The position numbers and the translations under genes were made by a program. DNA of 11,778 bases from DTQF01 sp038874185 (GTDB lineage: Archaea; Micrarchaeota; Micrarchaeia; CABMEP01). The stretch is from NCBI GenBank assembly GCA_038874185.1, contig JAVZCX010000023.1:1-11778 (forward strand), given 5' to 3'. The notes beneath the pieces are model-generated. The model searched no databases, was not told where the DNA came from, and saw only the letters and a program-made list of their open reading frames with translations. Shown piece by piece: positions 6,186 through 11,778 of the stretch (positions are counted from its first letter, which is position 1; each line of letters opens with the position of its first letter).

Positions 6186-6545
6186 ATGAAAATCAATATC
6201 TTAATGTCAATAGCCTTTATGTTCTTATTGTTTTCGTTCTCATTTGCGCAGGGAACTTCTGATGTCACAGAAAGGTTAATAGTGGGATTGAATGATGTAT
6301 GCGTTCAATTGACACAGATTCTTCCTATAATTGCTATTGTATTGTTTGTATTGGCAGCAGTAATTTATGGTATCGGCCATATATTCGGTGCAGAGATGAA
6401 ATCAAAGGCAACAGGCTGGGCAACCTCTATGGTTGTTGGAGCAGTTATCTCGCTTTTAATATTTTTGTTGGCAAGACCTATTCTAGGCATTTTTGTTCCT
6501 GAAATAGCAACATCTGACTTCTGCACAGATAGATTCTATCCATAA
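6186..6545 (+). CDS. VirB2/TrbC-like pilin, third paralog
   Basis: This is a 119-residue protein with the same plan as the two preceding pilins: signal peptide to about residue 21 (FSFAQ), DVCVQL with Cys39, membrane helix 1 (about 46-62), the loop IFGAEMKSKATGW (66-78), and membrane helix 2 (about 79-103, SMVVGAVISLLIFLL). The C-terminal tail contains Cys113. Two cysteines in matching positions in all three proteins argue for a conserved disulfide in the exported subunit. It is the most diverged of the three (YGIGHIFGAEMKSK against YAGGQFFGAETRAK), which suggests a specialised role, for example a tip or minor subunit. GGTG ahead of the ATG is a good ribosome binding site. Confidence 0.72.
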   Translation: MKINILMSIAFMFLLFSFSFAQGTSDVTERLIVGLNDVCVQLTQILPIIAIVLFVLAAVIYGIGHIFGAEMKSKATGWATSMVVGAVISLLIFLLARPILGIFVPEIATSDFCTDRFYP

Positions 6546-6546
6546 C

Positions 6547-6604
6547 ATTTTTTTATTCACTTTTTGGTATATTTTCTTTTTATTATTTTTATCTCTCTTT
6601 TCTA
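6547..6604 (+). terminator. Multi-tract poly-T terminator after the pilins
   Basis: Right after the third pilin stop there is a chain of T runs: seven (6548-6554), five (6561-6565), four (6572-6575), five (6577-6581) and five (6586-6590). Serial T-tracts without a hairpin are the usual archaeal intrinsic terminator. A new promoter follows, so the pilin transcript probably ends here. Confidence 0.65.
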
Positions 6605-6627
6605 TTCAATACATAGCATTTAAAAAC

Positions 6628-6635
6628 TTTATAAA
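6628..6635 (+). promoter_or_regulatory. Leaderless promoter of the motor operon
   Basis: TTTATAAA sits about 20-27 bases before the ATG at 6655, which puts the transcription start at or near that ATG. No GGTGA-like site precedes the ATG. The motor genes therefore appear to start their own, leaderless transcript, apart from the pilins. Confidence 0.6.
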
Positions 6636-6654
6636 GAAATAATAAGCGATAGCT

Positions 6655-7476
6655 ATGGCACTCGGATTTACTACTAGACAAATGGCTTATGGGGCGATAG
6701 GAGTTTCCATATTAGTTTTCTTAATAATGGCAACACTTCCAGGGGGAAGTACTTTACAATTCATCATGGCAGGTTTGTCTTTATTTACTGCAGTATTATC
6801 CTTTCTTCTCTGGAAATACGGATATTGGATGGTTCCATTTATAACAAAGAGGCTTAACATAATTGAAGTACATGATGGACAATGGGAAACCACTCCAGCC
6901 CAGGATGCAATAGTTAAAAAAATAGGAGACGAATATTATGCATCTGTTTTTCTTCACATTAAGATGTACAAATCTACAACAGAAAGATCTCAGGAAGAAA
7001 ATATGGTTTTCATAGATTCATTTGAAAGAGCGATTGCAAATATAAAATATCCAGTAAAGATTTCAACGCTTCTTTTTGCCAAGGACATAGCAAAATACAG
7101 AGAGGATGTCGAGACAAAAAAATATGAAGCACAATTAAAGCTTCAGAGGGAAAGAGAAAAATCAGAGCCTGATGTTTTGGCATTAGATAGATTGGAAAAA
7201 GAAGTAGCAATGTATGAGGCAGAGTTAAACAGAATCATTTCTGGAGAAAGACCAATGGGATTGATTTCATATGCAATGACAACAGGAGTTGGAGTTACAA
7301 AAGATGCAGCAGTTGCAGTAGCAAAGAATCAGGCAGCTGAAATAAAGACATTGCTTGCAAATGCTCTTAATGTAGAGGTATCATATTTGTATGGAGAAGA
7401 TATGATGAAGTGTTATGATCTTGAACATATGGTTCCTCCAACAATAAAGGCATTGAAAGATTTTATAGAGGCATAG
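6655..7476 (+). CDS. VirB3-like membrane anchor fused to VirB4 N-terminal-like domain
   Basis: This is a 273-residue protein with two membrane helices near the start (about 9-27 and 33-53), as in VirB3/PrgI-type proteins. A cytoplasmic part of about 215 residues follows. That part has a strand-rich section (DGQWETTPAQDAIVKKIGDE and YYASVFLHIKMYK), a long charged helix (about 145-196) and then GERPMGLISYAMTTGVG, ending in LANALNVEVSYLYGEDM. This resembles the N-terminal domain of VirB4/TraC ATPases, which lacks the ATP site and contacts the membrane parts of the channel. The ATPase part is the next gene, 29 bases downstream, so VirB4 appears split into two proteins, with the membrane-proximal half tethered by its own helices. 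No Walker motif is present. The assignment is from architecture and context; sequence identity to known VirB4 proteins cannot be measured here. Confidence 0.6.
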   Translation: MALGFTTRQMAYGAIGVSILVFLIMATLPGGSTLQFIMAGLSLFTAVLSFLLWKYGYWMVPFITKRLNIIEVHDGQWETTPAQDAIVKKIGDEYYASVFLHIKMYKSTTERSQEENMVFIDSFERAIANIKYPVKISTLLFAKDIAKYREDVETKKYEAQLKLQREREKSEPDVLALDRLEKEVAMYEAELNRIISGERPMGLISYAMTTGVGVTKDAAVAVAKNQAAEIKTLLANALNVEVSYLYGEDMMKCYDLEHMVPPTIKALKDFIEA

Positions 7477-7505
7477 TCTGATAAATTATTTTTATTGGTG
7501 AATAG

Positions 7506-9077
7506 ATGGGTGATTTAAAGATAAACGATGTTCAGAATACAGATATAGGAAGAAGAACTATCATCGTCAGTCCACCAGAACCACCTGCAGAATATCTAAT
7601 GAGTGATCCAAAGGATTCAATATATTTAGGAAGGACTGCTGTTTTTAATGTCCCCTTCTATTGGAATTTCAAGAGATTAACAAACCCACATATCGCAATA
7701 ACAGGAATCACAGGTTCTGGTAAATCTTATTTGATAAAGACATTCCTTCTTAGGGCAGCACTAGTATGGAATGCAAATGCAATCATTATTGACTGGGCAG
7801 GAGAGTATAAGGCATGGGTTAAACAGGTCAATGGGGTTGTAGTAGCTCTTGGAAGAGGTTCTTATCTAAATCTTTTGGACCTTGGAGGCATGAAGCCTTC
7901 AGATAGAATAAAACAAGTAATAAGATCACTTGAAATACTTACAGATGTAGGCCAGTATCCAGAACAGAGAAGACTCATAGAAGAGGCAATAGAAAAGGCA
8001 TATTTGAATGCAGGATTCAAGCTTTCAGAAAAAGACCAGAAGGATGCCCTGGGAAATCCTTTAAGGCCGCCTACTCTTAAAGACGTTCAAAAAATTCTAC
8101 AACAAATGCTTGAGACAGGTACATATGAGTTTCCTGCAGAACTTCAGAATGCAATTTATAAGATAAAGAAGTTTACTCTTGAAGGAGATGATTATTTTGC
8201 AGAACAGTCTACTATAGATCTTGACAAACTTCTTACATCTGGTCTTGTTGCAATCGATCTTTCAGGACTGCCAGATGAAACTTTCCGTGCGCTTGCAGCC
8301 CTTACTATCCTTCAATTCATAAAAGAAAAGATGAGAATGGAAGGATGGAAGCCAGAGAAGGGAATAAAACTTCTTGTTGTATTGGACGAAGCTTGGAAAA
8401 TTTCGAAGGATGAGAATAGCGATGCAGTTATGATTGTAAGAGAGGGAAGAAAGTATCAGTTTGCACTGATAGTTGCATCACAAACTCCAACAGACATAAG
8501 TGAAGTAATATTCAGCAATGTAGGAACAGTAATCATGTTAAGATTAAAGTTTGAAAAGTATCTTGATTACTTGCAGAATTCATTGAGGTTTAGTAACTAC
8601 ATAAGACAACAGATTCTAGGTTTTGGAGTTGGACAAGCTGCGATTTCTATGGCATATGAACAAACCACTCCATTCAGTGAAACATTCATACTTAAGAAGA
8701 TTGACGGTGAAGAGCCAATAGTTGATTACTTTATTGACATTTTATCTGTGCTTACAGAAGCACAAAGAAGGGATGAGACAATGCCAAAGAGTTTTTCAAT
8801 GGAAAGAACAGCATTCAAGAAGAGATTAAGAGAAATGGGACTAAGTGATCAAAGAGTAGAAGAGATATCTACGCTTATTGAAAAGAAGGCAAAGCACATT
8901 GATGCAATAGAATTCGTTATAGAGCTTGAAAGGAGCGGAGTTAATAGAAAAACAATTACAATGTTCTTTAGAGAACTTGGGATCGATGATAGTACTATTA
9001 TAAACATATTTACAAGAGCAGATCAGAAAAAGACAGGAGTAGGGGAAAGAGAATTAACCCAAATAACATTAGAATAA
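7506..9077 (+). CDS. VirB4/HerA-type P-loop ATPase (conjugation or DNA-import motor)
   Basis: This is a 523-residue ATPase. Order of parts: an N-terminal strand section with IYLGRTAVFNVPFYWNFKRL and TNPHIAITG; Walker A GITGSGKS (67-74); IIIDWAGEY (93-101); an inserted helical section (130-225); Walker B KLLVVLDEAW (288-297, D294 and E295); and ASQTPTD (324-330), the sensor found in this superfamily. This set is typical of VirB4/TraC and archaeal HerA/CedB-like hexameric motors, which power pilus assembly and DNA transfer at the membrane. The protein lacks the usual VirB4 N-terminal domain, which seems to be supplied by the preceding gene. The extra helical C-terminus (430-523) contains two related segments (LREMGLSDQRVEEI at 441 and FRELGIDDSTIINI at 488). 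GGTGA lies four bases before the ATG. Confidence 0.85.
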   Translation: MGDLKINDVQNTDIGRRTIIVSPPEPPAEYLMSDPKDSIYLGRTAVFNVPFYWNFKRLTNPHIAITGITGSGKSYLIKTFLLRAALVWNANAIIIDWAGEYKAWVKQVNGVVVALGRGSYLNLLDLGGMKPSDRIKQVIRSLEILTDVGQYPEQRRLIEEAIEKAYLNAGFKLSEKDQKDALGNPLRPPTLKDVQKILQQMLETGTYEFPAELQNAIYKIKKFTLEGDDYFAEQSTIDLDKLLTSGLVAIDLSGLPDETFRALAALTILQFIKEKMRMEGWKPEKGIKLLVVLDEAWKISKDENSDAVMIVREGRKYQFALIVASQTPTDISEVIFSNVGTVIMLRLKFEKYLDYLQNSLRFSNYIRQQILGFGVGQAAISMAYEQTTPFSETFILKKIDGEEPIVDYFIDILSVLTEAQRRDETMPKSFSMERTAFKKRLREMGLSDQRVEEISTLIEKKAKHIDAIEFVIELERSGVNRKTITMFFRELGIDDSTIINIFTRADQKKTGVGERELTQITLE

Positions 9078-9079
9078 TG

Positions 9080-9111
9080 ACATAAATATACTTGTATATT
9101 CGTATTTATGT
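9080..9111. repeat. Inverted repeat after the ATPase gene
   Basis: ACATAAATA (9080-9088) and its exact complement TATTTATGT (9103-9111) flank a 14-base loop. The element fills most of the gap between the ATPase stop and the next ATG. It might be an RNA processing site, a weak attenuator that lowers expression of later genes, or a regulator site near an internal promoter. Confidence 0.45.
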
Positions 9112-9133
9112 ATATTCTTATAGAGGGATTTTA

Positions 9134-9571
9134 ATGGCTAAAGTATGTATAATTGGAAAAGAAGAAGTTAAGGGAGGAAATTACAAGAAAGTCAAGGAAG
9201 ACATAGTTATCTCATCCATAAGGAACCTGAAGAGATTCTTTAAGGTAGCTGCAGAAAATGAGCTTGTAGTATGTGAAAGTCACCTTGAAGAAGCAATTAA
9301 AAGAAGAAAAGAATTTGAATCATCCATAGTAAAGATAGCGGCAGTGGTTGCAGTTATAGCGATTATAGCAATAATACTGGCTTTACTCAACAACTCTCTC
9401 AATTTCATTCCAGCTACAATTTCAATGGTCATTTTACTATTCATATTGTTGGTTTTTGTTTCTTTGTTCAGATATTTCCCTGCAATAGAACATTCAGAAA
9501 TGATTTCTAAGGAGAAAAAACAAGAAACTACAAAGCCATTAAAAGCAAAGCAAAAAGTAAAGAGGAGATAA
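9134..9571 (+). CDS. Two-helix membrane protein with cysteine/histidine N-terminal head
   Basis: This is a 145-residue protein, not firmly recognised. The start is taken at the ATG at 9134 with GAGGG six bases upstream; an upstream TTG in the same frame has no such site. Residues 1-62 are a charged cytoplasmic head with Cys5 (KVCIIGKE) and Cys47/His50 (VVCESHLEEAIKRRK). This looks like a zinc-ribbon head of the CxxC...CxxC kind in which the second cysteine of each pair is Gly or His, so metal binding may be weakened or lost. Membrane segments follow at about 64-84 and 92-114, with a strongly basic tail (126-145). It lies between the ATPase and the winged-helix gene in one operon, so a structural part of the envelope complex or a small anchor is plausible. 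Confidence 0.6.
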   Translation: MAKVCIIGKEEVKGGNYKKVKEDIVISSIRNLKRFFKVAAENELVVCESHLEEAIKRRKEFESSIVKIAAVVAVIAIIAIILALLNNSLNFIPATISMVILLFILLVFVSLFRYFPAIEHSEMISKEKKQETTKPLKAKQKVKRR

Positions 9572-9572
9572 A

Positions 9573-10319
9573 ATGGTTTCATTGGATAAGAAAGATCAAC
9601 AGGTTTCATCAAGAGAACCATTCATTGAGGGATTTAGGATAGAGGCAAAGATGCTCAAAGGAACTCAGGAAATAATAGATGCACTTTCACCATTGCAGTT
9701 CTTAGACATAGTAGAAACAAAAACAGGGATAGCAGCAATCAATATCGAGAGAAGAGACATTCAAAAGAACCCATATCTTTTTTCCATAACCTATCTCAAT
9801 CCAGATAATATAGAAATAATCTACAGCTATAATCCAGATGAGAGTCCAAAGAAAAGAAGATTAGAAATACTTCGCTACTTTTTGAATATTGTAACTCTTC
9901 TTGAGAATGTTTATTTCATTAACCACAAACAGCTTTATCAGGTTGTTGACAACTTCCTGTCACGTCTTTTGGAATATACCTCTTCTACCTATGAGGAGCT
10001 TTTCTCAAAATACGATTCGGTAAAGGAAGAGTGCGACAGGATAAAGAAGCAGCTTGCAGAAGTAACAGCTGCAAACGAAAGCCTCAGGAAATCAAACATA
10101 GAGCTAAAGGAACAGCAGAATCAGTTGATGCTTAGGATAAAGGAACTCGAGATGGTTTCAGACGATGTTCTCATCTCAAGGATACAGACCTGGCTGGATG
10201 AACATAATTATGAGATAAATATTTCTGATTTCGCTAGAATAAATAAGGTTAGTGAGCAAAGAGTAGAAGAGATACTTAATAAAATGGTAAGAGAAGGTTA
10301 TTTAGTGCAGAGAGAATAA
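9573..10319 (+). CDS. Coiled-coil protein with C-terminal winged helix
   Basis: This is a 248-residue soluble protein that I do not recognise by name. The N-terminal domain (about 15-133) is mixed alpha/beta, with the segments ALSPLQFLDIVETKTGI and YNPDESPKKRRLEILRYFLN. A long coiled coil runs from about 134 to 195 (IKKQLAEVTAANESLRKSNI and onward). The end (198-248) is a winged-helix DNA-binding type: DVLISRIQTWLDEHN, ISDFARINKVSEQRVEEILN, then KMVREGYLVQ. The gene starts one base after the upstream stop, with GAGGAG five bases before the ATG inside the upstream gene, so the two are translationally coupled. It could be the operon's regulator, or a cytoplasmic adaptor that brings DNA to the VirB4-type motor. 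Nothing in the sequence decides between these. Confidence 0.65.
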   Translation: MVSLDKKDQQVSSREPFIEGFRIEAKMLKGTQEIIDALSPLQFLDIVETKTGIAAINIERRDIQKNPYLFSITYLNPDNIEIIYSYNPDESPKKRRLEILRYFLNIVTLLENVYFINHKQLYQVVDNFLSRLLEYTSSTYEELFSKYDSVKEECDRIKKQLAEVTAANESLRKSNIELKEQQNQLMLRIKELEMVSDDVLISRIQTWLDEHNYEINISDFARINKVSEQRVEEILNKMVREGYLVQRE

Positions 10320-10370
10320 CAAATGCTATTGTTGATTTGAATTTTTGATGTTCACATAAAGAGGATAGGT

Positions 10371-11778
10371 ATGCAAGATGATAAAAATCAAACAGATCAA
10401 AGAAAATTTGCAAAGGTACACAGGGCAGTATATAAGTTTAATATTAGAAAGATGTTCATACCTATCAAGAGATTCGTAAAAAAGACAACTGAACTCACCC
10501 CACAGATTATATTAGATTCATTATCATCCTTCTTCAAGCCAAAGGAGAAGTATGGTGAGAAAAAAGAACTCAAGCCAATGAAACCAGTAAGGGCAATGCC
10601 CTCTCCAATAATGAATTTCATAATCGTATTCTTTTTATGCCTGTTGGCGATCGGAGGATATTTTCTTTTCATTTATTACACTGGTCCTTCAGTGCCTGTA
10701 ACTCCTCCAGTAAAGGAAATACCAAAACCAACTCTTTCAGTAAATGTATTGAGCTCAGGCTATCTTGATTCTTCTTTTGACAAGACAAGATGGTTTGCCT
10801 TAGTTGAAATTTCTTCCCAGAATGCTACAAACATAAGCTTGGATATGGTTATTCAGCAGAATCCAATCCCAAATGATGTTTATATATTAAGAGTTCCAAA
10901 CTACCAATTTGCATCAAACTATCCTCAATTCTATTCTGTTTTGAAGAGCAAGCTTGAGAAGAAAGGAATATACCTTTCAGAAATAACTATAGATGAACTT
11001 GTCTCTTTGCCATCCACAAGAAAAATAATTTTAGTGGTTCCTTCAGGCTATCTTCCAGCCGTATTTGTTGGAGAGGAATATGCAAATTTCACTCTAAAAA
11101 GCTTTGTTGAAAATGGAAACGTTGTAATCTACATAGGTTATAAACCAACAGACAGTATTCTTTATTCCAATTCTCCAAACCCGCAGCCGTTATCTCCTGA
11201 TAAGATAGCAAGCTGGCAGCTTTCATTTGATCAAGCTACAGATCAGCCATCATTCTTTTCATTCAGGAATCCATTGTATTCTGTAAAGGCGGTAGGGGCT
11301 ACATCAACCCGTCCAGCAGTGACAGGAGAACCTGGGGGCTTCTCTGTTAAATGGGGCGGAGATGGGTTTGCATATTTTATACCAACCACAATAGATTTCT
11401 GGTGGCAATTTTCAGGTGAGAAGTCTGCAGAGGAGCTTGCAGATGCGATAGTAAATGGAAAATGGGGTTATGGTCTTTCAAGAATACAGAAGACCATTCC
11501 TGTAAATGGTTCCATAAACAAGCAGATGATCATATTTAGCTCTCAATTCAAATTCCCAGACAGCACAAGAGTTTCAAGATCTTATGGAAGGCTTTATGTT
11601 CAATCTTTGAACCAGGTAGAGAACCTAACTGAAATTACCGGGATCTCTCTTCCTGTCAGATTTCCAACAAGGCCGAACGGCATTTTAATGCATGATGATG
11701 TGGCATTAAATTCAATAATAACTGGAAATCCTCTTGAGATAAAGTACTCTTTAAATGAAAATACAACTGAATTAAGAC
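10371..11778 (+). CDS. Bitopic membrane protein with large extracytoplasmic domain, 3' end outside the window
   Basis: The frame is open from the ATG at 10371 to the end of the window (469 residues so far, no stop). GAGGAT precedes the ATG. The N-terminal 80 residues are basic and cytoplasmic; one membrane helix lies at about 82-103 (FIIVFFLCLLAIGGYFLFIY). After a proline-rich linker (PSVPVTPPVKEIPKP) comes a large outer domain. Six N-x-S/T sequons (N151, N154, N239, N379, N418, N463) fit surface exposure and archaeal N-glycosylation. Part of the outer region (about 167-258, with IILVVPSGYLP and FVENGNVVIYIG) resembles an alpha/beta Rossmann-like or glutamine-amidotransferase-like fold without evident catalytic residues. 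I do not recognise the family. In position it would be an envelope or cell-surface part of the secretion apparatus. Confidence 0.65.
   Translation, partial: MQDDKNQTDQRKFAKVHRAVYKFNIRKMFIPIKRFVKKTTELTPQIILDSLSSFFKPKEKYGEKKELKPMKPVRAMPSPIMNFIIVFFLCLLAIGGYFLFIYYTGPSVPVTPPVKEIPKPTLSVNVLSSGYLDSSFDKTRWFALVEISSQNATNISLDMVIQQNPIPNDVYILRVPNYQFASNYPQFYSVLKSKLEKKGIYLSEITIDELVSLPSTRKIILVVPSGYLPAVFVGEEYANFTLKSFVENGNVVIYIGYKPTDSILYSNSPNPQPLSPDKIASWQLSFDQATDQPSFFSFRNPLYSVKAVGATSTRPAVTGEPGGFSVKWGGDGFAYFIPTTIDFWWQFSGEKSAEELADAIVNGKWGYGLSRIQKTIPVNGSINKQMIIFSSQFKFPDSTRVSRSYGRLYVQSLNQVENLTEITGISLPVRFPTRPNGILMHDDVALNSIITGNPLEIKYSLNENTTELR

Noticed and set aside
7506..9077. ATPase as the DNA repair helicase HerA
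   Set aside because: No NurA, Mre11 or Rad50 gene is near, the start lacks the HAS barrel of HerA, and the neighbours are pilin-like and VirB3/VirB4-like, so VirB4 type is preferred.
9092..9133. TTG start extending the two-helix membrane protein by 14 residues
   Set aside because: The added stretch is low-complexity, overlaps the inverted repeat, and lacks a ribosome binding site, while the ATG at 9134 has a good one.
1..11778. CRISPR arrays, rRNA genes, insertion sequences
   Set aside because: No spaced direct-repeat array, rRNA-like conserved segment, transposase frame or paired terminal repeats were seen on either strand.

Overview
The window looks like a piece of an AT-rich archaeal chromosome. 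The evidence is a full archaeal RadA recombinase (an N-terminal helix-hairpin-helix domain followed by a RecA core), TATA-box promoters lying about 25 bases before several start codons, GGTGA-type ribosome binding sites, T-tract terminators, and a UPF0251/DUF134 tail. Gene style (short AT-rich genes, a lineage-specific secretion cluster, an intein in radA) suggests a DPANN-type or similar small-genome archaeon. I cannot assign a phylum from sequence alone.

Left part (1-4020). The 3' end of a DUF134 DNA-binding protein runs rightward. It converges on a leftward pair made of a nucleotidyltransferase-fold gene (676-1281) and a short, possibly frameshifted partner (490-636). Between the converging genes lies decayed sequence that includes a short remnant resembling the C-terminus of RadA. 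Leftward radA (1522-4020) carries a 514-residue LAGLIDADG intein placed exactly inside the Walker A motif (GSGK/T).

Middle (4021-5316). A leftward P-loop kinase of the HprK-like superfamily is probably made from a leaderless transcript. It is divergent from the next cluster. The 111-base divergent region holds TATA boxes for both directions and a strong hairpin at the predicted start of the rightward transcript.

Right part (5317-11778, continuing past the edge). This is the most interesting region: a rightward cluster that looks like an archaeal type IV secretion or conjugation-type machine, in the broad sense of the crenarchaeal Ced/Ted DNA-import systems. It starts with three tandem paralogous VirB2/TrbC-like pilins. 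Each has a signal peptide ending A|Q, two membrane helices, an FGAE loop and one conserved cysteine pair. A T-rich terminator and a fresh leaderless promoter separate the pilins from the motor genes. These are a membrane-anchored protein resembling VirB3 plus the VirB4 N-terminal domain, and a separate VirB4/HerA-type ATPase. Three poorly known accessory genes follow: a two-helix membrane protein with a possibly degenerate zinc-binding head, a coiled-coil protein with a C-terminal winged helix, and a bitopic protein with a large extracytoplasmic domain that is cut by the window end.

Working model (inference): the pilins assemble an extracellular pilus on a membrane channel, the split VirB4 powers it, and the accessory proteins form archaea-specific parts of the envelope complex or its regulation. 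The nearby radA could act on imported DNA, but it is on the other strand with its own promoter, so the link is only positional.
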